Shown here one piece after another: positions 1-7,306 of a DNA stretch of 14,365 nt (positions within the stretch are counted from its first letter, which is position 1; each line of letters begins with the position of its first letter). Below the pieces are notes generated by a model. That model saw only the letters and a program-made list of their open reading frames with translations. It was not told where the DNA came from and ran no database searches. This DNA is from a bacterium. GTDB lineage: Bacteria > Spirochaetota > UBA4802 > UBA5550. Made by a program: the position numbers and the translations under genes. Location of the stretch: NCBI GenBank assembly GCA_024224995.1, contig JAAENB010000308.1, positions 1 to 14,365 of the forward strand, written 5' to 3'.

Positions 1-57
1 AGCTTGCATCAATGTTCTCCTCTCTCTCAAGAAACTAAGATTATGCTTGTGCCCGGG

Positions 58-147
58 TCTTGAAGTAGTATGGGCTCTTTGGATTGCTGCGGAACTCGCT
101 CCGCTCAAACAGTCCTCACAACCCAAAGAGCCCATACTACTTCAAGA
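58..147. repeat. Palindromic repeat E1 (29-bp arms)
   Basis: Arms 58-86 and 119-147 are inverted copies with one mismatch, enclosing a loop at 87-118. The arms are unrelated to those of E2 and E3. The loop carries the same core as E3: GGAACTCGCTCCGCTC at 91-106, followed by a CCTCACAACC stretch. E1 is therefore a shorter member of the same repeat family with different arms. Short reading frames across it, on either strand, come from the palindrome and are not genes. Confidence 0.85.
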
Positions 148-166
148 CCAGATACAGCTCGCAAAG

Positions 167-198
167 CTATTTAGTCTCCGGTCTATTTTTTCCCTGCT
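167..198 (-). repeat. Decayed copy of the 3' end of the SpoIIM-family gene
   Basis: Bases 167-198 closely match 379-410, which contain the last codons and stop of the SpoIIM-family gene and the bases just beyond. The shared pieces include CTATTTAGT, then TCCG, then TCTATTTTTTC. Copy 167-198 lies just past E1 and copy 379-410 just past E2, so the pair 'palindrome plus gene 3' end' appears twice in tandem. This suggests an old local duplication. The match is imperfect, so the boundaries are approximate. Confidence 0.55.
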
Positions 199-232
199 AA
201 ACCGGGTCGGTCGTGTCTCAATATACCAAAAA

Positions 233-377
233 ACGTAATTCGGAATGTAAGCTATGGCCGGAGCGATGCCTCTGCGGGTTGTGAGGCTGTTTGAGCGGAG
301 CGAGTTCCGAACGTTCCGCGGAGGTATTGCTCCGGCCATAGCTTACATTCCGGGTTCATATACCTTATATATGACGC
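233..377. repeat. 145-bp palindromic repeat E2
   Basis: Perfect 24-bp arms at 241-264 and 329-352 surround a loop containing GAGCGGAGCGAGTTCCGAAC. Aligned with the reverse complement of E3 (3876-4020), similarity begins at ACGTAATT (233) and ends at GACGC (377), giving 145 bp in both copies. Flanking sequences differ outside these limits, which marks the ends of the element. No transposase or open coding frame is present. It is a non-autonomous palindromic repeat of the REP/BIME or MITE kind; which class is not known. Confidence 0.9.
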
Positions 378-394
378 ACTATTTAGTTTCCGCT

Positions 395-1354
395 CTATTT
401 TTTCACGCTACGCTCAACCACCACAGGATACAAAACATAGTACCATATAACAAAAAGCAGGGAGCCTGCGATAATCGCCATGCAGAGAGGCCGGGGCATG
501 GTTGTATACCGGGTAACGAATCCTTCAAGGAAACCCGCAATAATAAAGAGCGGTATTGCTCCAAGAAACATTTTGAGCCCGTCCTTTGCGCCCCGGGCAA
601 AAGAATTAGCCCTGGACCAGGTTCCGGGGAATAGAATACTGTTTCCAATAACAATTCCCGCACCTGCGGAAAGAAGTATGGCGGTGACCTCAAGAGTGCC
701 GTGAATCCAGATACTTAAAACAGAAGTAAAAAACAGCCCCTTTTGATAAAACAAATAGTGAAAAGCCCCCATTAGTACCCCATTCATAAAAAGAATAATA
801 CCGGTTCCAAATGAAAAGCAGACTCCAATGGTAAACGCCGCCAGCGCAACCTTGATATTATTTATTGTTATACCCAAAAACATATTCAACTCATTCGCCT
901 GCTTATATACAGCCATAGGATCGCCGCCCTCAATATTATCAAGAGTCATATTCACATAGGAATCTCCCAGGATAAGCCGTATAAACCCATCATCATTGGC
1001 AGAGGAGAGAACCCCAATACCGATTGAAGTAACAAAAATAACCAGGGAATATAAAAGATGCTGCCGGTACTTTCCATACAGCAGGGGCAGTTCCTTAATC
1101 CAGAACGAGCCAAAACGCTTTTTATCCTCTTTCTTGTTCCGGTAAATTGCCTGGTGATATTTTGAAGTTAGACTGTTTAAATAGATCGTTGTTTTACTTC
1201 CGGAATAAAACGTTTGCGCGTACGCAAGGTCATCAGTGAGCTGAATAAACAACTCTGCCAGTTGATCCGGGTCGGCATCCTTCTCATTGGCCATCAATAA
1301 CTCCAACCGTTTCCACCGTTCGGCATTCTGCTTTAAAAAGACTATTTCTTTCAT
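395..1354 (-). CDS. SpoIIM/DUF95-family integral membrane protein
   Basis: A protein of about 319 aa. The N-terminal 95 residues are soluble and charged, opening MKEIVFLKQNAERWKRLE, the usual start of this family. At least five hydrophobic segments follow. The loop-helix motifs WIHGTLEVTAI and AGFLEGFVTR are typical of SpoIIM-like proteins. In endospore formers SpoIIM works with SpoIID/SpoIIP in engulfment; in other bacteria the family is a membrane protein of unknown role. I chose ATG 1354. An in-frame TTG at 1375 would add only an isoleucine-rich heptapeptide encoded by ATA/ATT repeats, and neither start has a well-placed Shine-Dalgarno. The gene ends inside a duplicated stretch directly beside repeat E2. 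It is divergent from the orphan gene at 1606. Family assignment is fairly sure; function is not. Confidence 0.82.
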   Translation of the reverse strand: MKEIVFLKQNAERWKRLELLMANEKDADPDQLAELFIQLTDDLAYAQTFYSGSKTTIYLNSLTSKYHQAIYRNKKEDKKRFGSFWIKELPLLYGKYRQHLLYSLVIFVTSIGIGVLSSANDDGFIRLILGDSYVNMTLDNIEGGDPMAVYKQANELNMFLGITINNIKVALAAFTIGVCFSFGTGIILFMNGVLMGAFHYLFYQKGLFFTSVLSIWIHGTLEVTAILLSAGAGIVIGNSILFPGTWSRANSFARGAKDGLKMFLGAIPLFIIAGFLEGFVTRYTTMPRPLCMAIIAGSLLFVIWYYVLYPVVVERSVKK

Positions 1355-1397
1355 GATAATTATTATTATCGCCAATCCCTAATTGAGTCAACCAAAA

Positions 1398-1442
1398 ATC
1401 GCTGTCAATTTCTGACACCGGGTGTCAGAAATTGACAGCGAT
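1398..1442. repeat. Perfect 45-bp palindrome, possible upstream activator site
   Basis: Arms 1398-1419 and 1421-1442 are perfect 22-bp inverted copies around one base (1420). Each arm contains the smaller dyad TGTCA-N5-TGACA. It lies between divergent genes, 43 bp before the SpoIIM-family ATG and centred about 160 bp before the predicted sigma-54 start point, a distance typical of enhancer-binding protein sites. It cannot end either flanking gene. Alternatives are a stray REP-type hairpin or a leader hairpin of the SpoIIM-family transcript. Confidence 0.75.
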
Positions 1443-1553
1443 AGACTGTTCCGGCAATATTTCCACACAAAAAAACTACACAAATAACTGGCTGTTTTTT
1501 AAAAAATAAATAAAAACACAAATAATATCAAAAAAAATACGTTCAAATCATTT

Positions 1554-1581
1554 CTGGCATAAATCTTGCATAATATATTGG
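1554..1581 (+). promoter_or_regulatory. Sigma-54 (-24/-12) promoter
   Basis: The sequence CTGGCATAAATCTTGCA has GG at 1556-1557 and GC at 1568-1569, exactly 12 bp apart as in the RpoN consensus TGGCACG-N4-TTGCW. The -12 element TTGCA is a full match; the -24 element matches five of seven positions. Transcription would start near 1581, leaving a 25-nt leader with AAGGAG at 1591-1596, nine bases before the ATG at 1606. No comparable sigma-70 pair is visible here. Confidence 0.68.
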
Positions 1582-1605
1582 TATAAATATAAGGAGTATT
1601 GAACC

Positions 1606-1914
1606 ATGGAGAAATTCAAATCCTACTACAACAAATTCCTTTCTCTTTCAGAGAACCGGGAGTACTTTAAGATGATGAAAAATGTTAGAAGAAACTTCAG
1701 CGAAGGCGGCAACAAAGCTTACGTCTCTCCCTATGACGTAAAAATCCTTAAAGAATTACTCACCAAGGGCATGCTTAATCCCGGAGCCTTTCAACTCATT
1801 GACAATGGAAATTATATTTACCAATACAGCTCCGAGCCCTTTACCGATAAAGGCTTTACCGAATTCGACGGCACCTGGCTCACCAAAACAAAAACCACCT
1901 ACTACGAACACTAA
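1606..1914 (+). CDS. Small orphan protein behind a sigma-54-type promoter
   Basis: A 102-aa soluble protein that I do not recognise. It is basic at the N-terminus (MEKFKSYYNKF) and rich in aromatic residues, especially Tyr and Phe. It has no signal peptide, membrane segment, cysteine pair or known motif. The coding call rests on a strong Shine-Dalgarno (AAGGAG, 9-nt spacing), a matching -24/-12 promoter and a terminal TAA fitted to the neighbouring gene. The TAA at 1912-1914 overlaps the TAG of the convergent DUF115 gene at 1911-1913, so the two transcripts must run into each other. RpoN control would suggest induction by a specific activator, for example in nutrient or envelope stress; this is inference. 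No function can be assigned. Confidence 0.75.
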   Translation: MEKFKSYYNKFLSLSENREYFKMMKNVRRNFSEGGNKAYVSPYDVKILKELLTKGMLNPGAFQLIDNGNYIYQYSSEPFTDKGFTEFDGTWLTKTKTTYYEH

Positions 1915-3818
1915 ACAAGAAGGGATTTCATTTTGCCCAGGATCTTTTTATTAAAGAGCGCGCCTTCAAGAAGTCCCCGGTAGAGAAATCCCGATTTTTT
2001 TGCCACCAGTTCGTCCTCACTAAGAGAGCTGTCCGCGTCGTCGATCTCGTATCCTTCGGTTATGGTGTGGATAACCCGCTGGATCGTAAAGCTGATGACA
2101 TCCTTGATGGTCTCTTTTGATTCAATTACCGCGTCTGCTTCAGAGAGCTTTCTTAAGGTATAATCAACTTTTCCCCGGTCCCGTTTTTCCTTTTCCTCTT
2201 TCATCATAGCCAGCAGATTGTCCGAATATTCGATTCCCCGCTCCAGAACAGGAATAAGCGACTCTATCTCATCAAGCATGAGCCCTACCCGCTTAACAAG
2301 CCTCTCATGCGTACTTCCCTCTGCGCCCTTCTTTTCGGAATGGGCCGCTTGTGCTGAATATATTTCATCGATTAATGCTGATATCGTACTACCACGGTCC
2401 GGGTTGCTTTCACCGGAGAATTCCCCCTCAAGGTCCGAACAATCCCGGTGGGCAACACCGGTAATATAGGCACCGTCATGGGTAGCGTTTATGAGATTGC
2501 TGTCTTTTCTTTTTTCGAACCAGGAAAGAAAAATCATCATCTTCTGGTTGGTATGTACTTGCGGGGTCCGTATTCCCTTAACGAATATTTTGGGAAGCGC
2601 CGTGAGCTGCCTGCGGTTAAACATATCAACCGTATTTACCCTGTTTGTTTTTAGATGGATCTGCTCATCCAGGTAGGAGCCCCGCGCATGCGCCTGGCCG
2701 TTGGTAAAAGAAAGATCCTGCCCCACCATAATAATGGGCTTTGCTCCCAGGCGCAGGGCAAAATCATAGGCATTGGTAGATACCGATCCGCCATGAGTCA
2801 GTTCTCCCCGCTCTCCAAATATCCGCTCTATCCACTTCATGAGCTTAAAGGCTACCCCTGTGCATACGACCCTGCCCCGGAAGAGGCGGTAGACTGAAGG
2901 GTGTACTGTGGGATCGGCCACCAGAATGGTTTTCCCTTCTCTTGTTCCTTCGAAATACCGGGCATTGATTACCTGGGGGTCTACTGCTATACAAAAATGA
3001 GGCTCTATTCCGTGATGCAGCAATACCCCATACGCCGTATCCACTGCCACGATGATCATACGCTCACGGTTTTTCCGGATAAATTCCAGGCTGTGCAGTA
3101 AGGTTGGTCCTGCTGCCACAACCAGGGCCGGCATATCTTTGAACATATCATAAAAAATATTCGCTCCCGGAGAAGCGGCAAATGCACCTATATTCCGGGC
3201 AATATTTGAACTCCAGATCTTTTCGAACTTAGCCAGGGTGGCAATGTTTACCTCTTTTGTAGAGAGGTAGGACCGGGCCTTTTCCAGGAGATTGTTATAA
3301 TACTCAGGGTCTGCCTGGTATGATCCCCGGTGGCTTATAAAACTGACCCTGCGCGAGGACTTCCCTTTCATTGTTTCGGCAATAAGATCTTCATTGGGAT
3401 TTACCAGTATATGTACCCGCTCATCCGCGAGAATTGTCCGTAAATCCCGGTGAGCCAGGGCCTCTTTTACCATTGCGGGAAACTTTTCTATTGCCAGGAG
3501 AATGGAACCGGGTCCTATTTTTTTTAAGAGCTCTTCTATATGATAGGCAAATCCGAATCCCAGCACAATATAGAGATCGTGCTGCTCCGGGTCCACTTCG
3601 GAAACAAACCGCGCTGCTTCTTTAAAGGGATCGAACTTGCTGTGAATAAAGATCTTTTTTCCTTCCCCGTCAAGGGTTACTTGCGGAACAAAATCCCCTT
3701 TTTTGGATTCGATTGCCTGTATGAAATTATCGGCATTACAATCCGTGAGAGCCCGGTGCAGAAGGGGATGCTTTTCCAGTAAGAGCTCCCGGTTGTTCTT
3801 TTGTATACTGTTGTCCAT
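1911..3818 (-). CDS. DUF115 / Maf-type motility-associated glycosyltransferase-like protein
   Basis: A 635-aa soluble protein. Residues about 205-395 form the DUF115 (MAF_flag10) core, with ALVVAAGPTL (231-240), VDTAYGVLLHHGIEPHF (259-275) followed by AVDP, and a stretch at 343-370 ending in GQDLS. This fold is related to the 6-hydroxymethylpterin diphosphokinase MptE. Maf proteins of Campylobacter, Aeromonas and Clostridium transfer nonulosonic acid sugars to flagellin, and spirochaetes carry several such genes. The C-terminal part (about 505-590) is charged and helical. The start at 3818 has only a weak purine run upstream. It stands alone, divergent from the phosphatase gene with repeat E3 between them, and converges on the orphan gene. 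The family is clear; the role in flagellin or surface glycosylation is inferred. Confidence 0.88.
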   Translation of the reverse strand: MDNSIQKNNRELLLEKHPLLHRALTDCNADNFIQAIESKKGDFVPQVTLDGEGKKIFIHSKFDPFKEAARFVSEVDPEQHDLYIVLGFGFAYHIEELLKKIGPGSILLAIEKFPAMVKEALAHRDLRTILADERVHILVNPNEDLIAETMKGKSSRRVSFISHRGSYQADPEYYNNLLEKARSYLSTKEVNIATLAKFEKIWSSNIARNIGAFAASPGANIFYDMFKDMPALVVAAGPTLLHSLEFIRKNRERMIIVAVDTAYGVLLHHGIEPHFCIAVDPQVINARYFEGTREGKTILVADPTVHPSVYRLFRGRVVCTGVAFKLMKWIERIFGERGELTHGGSVSTNAYDFALRLGAKPIIMVGQDLSFTNGQAHARGSYLDEQIHLKTNRVNTVDMFNRRQLTALPKIFVKGIRTPQVHTNQKMMIFLSWFEKRKDSNLINATHDGAYITGVAHRDCSDLEGEFSGESNPDRGSTISALIDEIYSAQAAHSEKKGAEGSTHERLVKRVGLMLDEIESLIPVLERGIEYSDNLLAMMKEEKEKRDRGKVDYTLRKLSEADAVIESKETIKDVISFTIQRVIHTITEGYEIDDADSSLSEDELVAKKSGFLYRGLLEGALFNKKILGKMKSLLV

Positions 3819-3875
3819 AGTGTTCTTTTTAAGCGTTTGAAAAGAGGCGTCAAGAATTATTTTATGTTAAGTTCC

Positions 3876-4020
3876 GCGTCGTGTATATGGGGTATCTGCC
3901 CGGAATGTAACGTATGGCTGGCGTAATACCTCCGCAGAACGTTCGGAACTCGCTCCGCTCAGACAGCCTCACAACCTGCCGAGGCATCACGCCAGCCATA
4001 CGTTACATTCCGAATTACGT
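3876..4020. repeat. 145-bp palindromic repeat E3 (inverted copy of E2)
   Basis: Perfect 24-bp arms at 3901-3924 and 3989-4012. Read on the minus strand it aligns with E2 (233-377) over exactly 145 bp, from ACGTAATT to GACGC. The loop core differs from E2 at only a few positions. The arms differ at five positions per side, and every change in one arm is matched in the other so that pairing stays perfect. It ends 17 bp before the -35 box of the phosphatase promoter and 57 bp before the divergent DUF115 start. Confidence 0.92.
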
Positions 4021-4036
4021 TCACGGGATAATTTAT

Positions 4037-4073
4037 TTGACAGACTTTTAATGATGTTGTACAATTACTGGTA
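4037..4073 (+). promoter_or_regulatory. Sigma-70 promoter of the RsbU-like gene, possibly giving a leaderless mRNA
   Basis: TTGACA at 4037-4042 and TACAAT at 4060-4065 are separated by exactly 17 bp, a near-consensus promoter. Only seven bases separate the -10 box from the ATG at 4073. The expected transcription start is therefore at or within a base or two of the A of the start codon. There is no Shine-Dalgarno before this ATG. Confidence 0.75.
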
Positions 4074-5317
4074 TGAACGGTAATAACTCTTCCGACAATT
4101 ATTCCCTATCCAATGATTTTCCCATTGCCCAGGCGGTACTGGACGAAAATCTTTTGCTGTTGGAAACGAATATTTTTTTTAACGAGCTTTTTGAAATAAC
4201 GCCCGGAACCCTGGAGCCCCATCTGCTGGAAAAGACCTTTAAAAATAAATTCAAACGCCTGGCCGCAACCCTGAAAAGCGGTTCTTCCGAAAAAATAATC
4301 TTCTCGTTCAAGACCGTAAGCGGAAATAAAAAATATATCCTGTTTAAATCGGCTCAAGGAGAAGTGAACAGCTCGATAATTTACTACACCATATTCATTG
4401 ATGTTACAGAGTTCCAGGAACTCATACAGTACTTAAACTCAGCCTTTGACCAGTTTAAATCCACAACCAGCTCCCTTGAAAAAGAACTGACAAGCACCAA
4501 AGAAAAAGAAGAGGCATTTGAAGAGAATTATAATAAACTCATAACCGGGTACAGCCAGATGAACAAAGACATGAACCTGGCCATGGTACTGCAAAATTCC
4601 CTGCTTCCCACTCCTCCGGCCTCCCGCCACTGGCGGTTAAGCTATTTTTTCAAGCCAATGGCCGGGGTTTCCGGAGATATAATCGATTTTTATGATTTTA
4701 GTGATGTTTATTTTGACGAATCGGAACAGGAAGAGAACCTGGGAATTCTGCTGCTCGATGCTTCGGGACATGGAGTCTCATCGGCATTAATTACAGCCAT
4801 TGCCCGGCCTATCTTTTATAAAAATCACCGCCTCCATAAAGATGATTCCCTGGCCAAAGCCATTAAAGATGCCAATATTGAATTGTGCAGGGAAATAGGT
4901 CATATTTCCAACTATTTAACAGGAATTACTCTTCGTCTCAGCAATAATCACTTTTCTTACGTAAACGCTGCCCATCCATATATTATCTATAAAAGAGCCA
5001 AAACCGGGAAGATACATGAACTGGACAACAACGGCATCCTTCTGGGACTGGACGAATTCCAGGGAGACTTCACTGCCAGAAAAGCAGAAGCCTCACGAGG
5101 TGATATACTTCTGCTATATACCGACGGGCTCATTGAAACTAAAAATCCCGATGGTGAGGAATTTGGTGTTGAAAGAGTAAAAAAAATCATTGCCCAAACC
5201 GACGGTGAGGCTAAAGACGTCAAAAAGAAAATTCTTAGCGAAATGACCTCTTTTGGCATAGACCTGGATAAACTCCGGGACGATATGACCTTTGTAGTTA
5301 TTAAGAAGGTGAGGTAA
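4073..5317 (+). CDS. RsbU/SpoIIE-type PP2C phosphatase with N-terminal PAS-like region
   Basis: A 414-aa cytoplasmic protein. Residues about 15-115 look like a PAS-type sensor (IAQAVLDENLLLLETNIFF, ending in FIDVTEF). A charged, probably coiled-coil linker covers 115-165. The C-terminal half is a SpoIIE/PP2C domain with metal-binding acidic motifs SGDII (Asp202), LLLDASGHG (Asp229), YTDGLIE (Asp351) and DDMTFVV (403-409). Such enzymes dephosphorylate a Ser/Thr on an anti-sigma-factor antagonist (STAS protein) and so free a sigma factor or other target. No STAS or RsbW-type partner lies in this window. It is a single gene with its own strong promoter, probably translated leaderless, and converges on the PBP gene with an 80-bp gap lacking an obvious terminator. 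Confidence 0.93.
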   Translation: MNGNNSSDNYSLSNDFPIAQAVLDENLLLLETNIFFNELFEITPGTLEPHLLEKTFKNKFKRLAATLKSGSSEKIIFSFKTVSGNKKYILFKSAQGEVNSSIIYYTIFIDVTEFQELIQYLNSAFDQFKSTTSSLEKELTSTKEKEEAFEENYNKLITGYSQMNKDMNLAMVLQNSLLPTPPASRHWRLSYFFKPMAGVSGDIIDFYDFSDVYFDESEQEENLGILLLDASGHGVSSALITAIARPIFYKNHRLHKDDSLAKAIKDANIELCREIGHISNYLTGITLRLSNNHFSYVNAAHPYIIYKRAKTGKIHELDNNGILLGLDEFQGDFTARKAEASRGDILLLYTDGLIETKNPDGEEFGVERVKKIIAQTDGEAKDVKKKILSEMTSFGIDLDKLRDDMTFVVIKKVR

Positions 5318-5397
5318 ACACGCCCAGGGAGCTTCAAAGCGAAAAGATCGAATGTAACAGGGAAAATGCAGGTAGATGTCAAACGAAGATGCGGGTG

Positions 5398-7233
5398 CTA
5401 CTGCAAATACAAAACAACCTGCTCATCCCGCTCCAAACTCTTCCCCGCTTCCGGTCTTTGCGTAAACACCGTCCCTTCTCCCGATATGGAGTACCGTATT
5501 CCACGCTCTCCCTGAAGCCGTATGAGCAGCCTTACTGCCTCCGGAAGCCTGAGCCCGGTAAAATCGGGCATGGTTTTTCCGTCAAAATCGAGCTTGCTTA
5601 TACCTGCCCTGAGAGGAGGTTTTGCTTTTATCCCGGTGTTTTTTACCCCCATTTGAGGCAAAATCCTGTTAATGACGGCTGAAAATATGGGGGCAGCGGT
5701 TTTCCCCCCGGAAAGACTCTCCGCGGGCTCATCAAGCAGAACAAGCACGCAAACCTCAGGCGCCTCATAAGGAGCAATCCCAATAAACGAAGCCATAACT
5801 TTGCTTGAATAGCCGCCTCCCTGGCGGGAGAATTTTCTGGAAGTTCCGGTTTTACCGGCAACAGTATAATACGCGGACGCGGCCCGCTTTCCGGTCCCGT
5901 CTTGTTCAACAACACCTTTCATAATACGCAATACTTGCTTTGCTTTTTTTTCCGAAAGCACCCGCCCCCTGGAACGGGGGGTAAACAATTGAACAGGAGC
6001 GCCCTCATGATCCTCAACCGATTCAATAATAGAAGGAACCATATACACCCCCTTATTGGCAATAGCAGCAAACGCGGCAGCCAGCTGAATGGTTGTTGCC
6101 GAAACCTCATACCCAATAGAAACCGTATATTTCGACAGGCCCGACCATTGCCCCGGGCTTCGCAGAACTCCTTCCGCTTCGGCTGGAAGCTCAATTCCAA
6201 TCCGTTTACCAAAACCGAATTTTTTTAGAGCGGCATGAAGGTCTTCTTTTTTTACCCGTTTCATTGCCTCAATAATACCGGCATTACAGGAATGTTTGAT
6301 AACCTCCTCCATGCCCACTGTTCCATGAGTACCGGTACAATTAATCGTAGTCTCCCCAATCTCACTCTTGCCGGTACATAAAAATTTTTGTTTTAACAGG
6401 AAGGGATATTTTTCCATAATCGCGGCGAGAGATATTATTTTAACCGTAGATCCCGGTTCAAAAGCATTAACAATGCCAAAATTCCTTCTTGAATTCGCGG
6501 AATAGCGGTAATAATAATTCAAATCAAAATTCGGATATTTTGCCAGGGCCAGGATCCTGCCGGTCTTCACTTCCAGTACAACAACCGCGCCCTGTTTGGC
6601 CTTGTTTTTTTCCACCCCCAGCGCCAGTTCACGCTCCGCTACATGCTGTATAAAACGGTCAATCGTAAGTGATATATTATTTGCCAGAACCAGCACATCA
6701 TCCTGCTCTGAAGATCGGGATAGTACGGGGTTATGTAAATACTCAATCCCCTCCAGGCCGTTGTTGTCTATCCCTACAAAACCAATGATATTTGACGCTA
6801 ATTGTTCATGAGGATATACCCGTTTATATTCCTGTTTAAAATGAAGCCCTTTAATACGCATATTAGCAATTTCCCCGGTTGTTTCAGCATCCAGCTTCCT
6901 CTTCAACCAGACAAATCTCTTATTTTGTTCAAGTTTTCTCTGAATCCGCTTTACGGAATAACCGAGAAAAGGAGATAAACGGCGGGCAGTTTCCCGGGCG
7001 TTTATTATCTTTTTGGGATTAGCAAAGAGGGATTTGGATTCGATACTTAACGCCAGGATGCAGCCATTCCGGTCTTTTATTAATCCCCGCCGCAGCTCTT
7101 TCTGCCGGGCTGCCGGAACGACTACTTTGTTGGAAAAATGCAGGAAAAAAAGTTTAAAAATAAAAGCAACTGATACCAGGATTACAACCAGGCCCGATAT
7201 ATATACTCTTCTTTTAAATGCCTTTTGTCTCAT
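5398..7233 (-). CDS. ftsI: Class B penicillin-binding protein, FtsI type, with one C-terminal PASTA domain
   Basis: A 611-aa transpeptidase cross-linking peptidoglycan, anchored by one N-terminal membrane segment (about residues 10-32) with the rest outside the inner membrane. RGLIKDRNG (49-57) opens the non-catalytic domain. The catalytic triad motifs are all present: STVK (Ser262 nucleophile), SCN (315-317) and KTGT (461-464). Residues about 553-611, beginning TMPDFTGLRLPEAVRLL, form a single PASTA repeat. Length and order fit FtsI/SpoVD-type septal enzymes rather than MrdA/PBP2, so the symbol is given on family grounds only. The usual mra/fts neighbours are absent; it sits 73 bp downstream of lepB, probably co-transcribed. 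The ATG at 7233 has no clear Shine-Dalgarno, and the gap upstream holds hairpin-forming repeats. Confidence 0.93.
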   Translation of the reverse strand: MRQKAFKRRVYISGLVVILVSVAFIFKLFFLHFSNKVVVPAARQKELRRGLIKDRNGCILALSIESKSLFANPKKIINARETARRLSPFLGYSVKRIQRKLEQNKRFVWLKRKLDAETTGEIANMRIKGLHFKQEYKRVYPHEQLASNIIGFVGIDNNGLEGIEYLHNPVLSRSSEQDDVLVLANNISLTIDRFIQHVAERELALGVEKNKAKQGAVVVLEVKTGRILALAKYPNFDLNYYYRYSANSRRNFGIVNAFEPGSTVKIISLAAIMEKYPFLLKQKFLCTGKSEIGETTINCTGTHGTVGMEEVIKHSCNAGIIEAMKRVKKEDLHAALKKFGFGKRIGIELPAEAEGVLRSPGQWSGLSKYTVSIGYEVSATTIQLAAAFAAIANKGVYMVPSIIESVEDHEGAPVQLFTPRSRGRVLSEKKAKQVLRIMKGVVEQDGTGKRAASAYYTVAGKTGTSRKFSRQGGGYSSKVMASFIGIAPYEAPEVCVLVLLDEPAESLSGGKTAAPIFSAVINRILPQMGVKNTGIKAKPPLRAGISKLDFDGKTMPDFTGLRLPEAVRLLIRLQGERGIRYSISGEGTVFTQRPEAGKSLERDEQVVLYLQ

Positions 7234-7239
7234 TTATGT

Positions 7240-7300
7240 AAGTTTGAAGTTTAAAGTTTAAAGTTTGAAGTTCAATGTTCAGGGTAGGAACTTCAAACTT
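7240..7300. repeat. Heptad repeat with alternative hairpins between lepB and ftsI
   Basis: From 7242 the plus strand reads GTTTGAA, GTTTAAA, GTTTAAA, GTTTGAA, GTTCAAT and a partial GTTCA, a 7-bp tandem repeat of about 5.7 units. The 12-mer AAGTTTGAAGTT occurs at 7240-7251 and 7261-7272, and its exact reverse complement lies at 7289-7300. In the lepB-ftsI transcript the 7289-7300 arm can pair with either copy, giving mutually exclusive hairpins. The second hairpin ends only six bases from the ftsI ATG. Confidence 0.8.
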
Positions 7301-7306
7301 TTATTA

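Noticed and set aside
142..634. Short reading frames across E1/E2 on both strands (65 and 126 aa) as genes
   Set aside because: They follow the palindrome arms, giving nearly mirror-image peptides (such as GIAPAIAYIP), and one runs into the SpoIIM-family gene on the opposite strand. No ribosome sites.
233..4020. E2 and E3 as the ends of a composite transposon carrying 3.5 kb
   Set aside because: The copies are only 145 bp, encode no transposase, and the enclosed genes are ordinary chromosomal types. No flanking target duplication is visible.
5318..5397. Terminator between the convergent phosphatase and ftsI genes
   Set aside because: No stable GC hairpin or T-tract could be found in these 80 bases.
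7240..7300. CRISPR-like or iteron array
   Set aside because: The units are 7 bp without spacers and lie between two co-directional genes; it is a simple tandem repeat.
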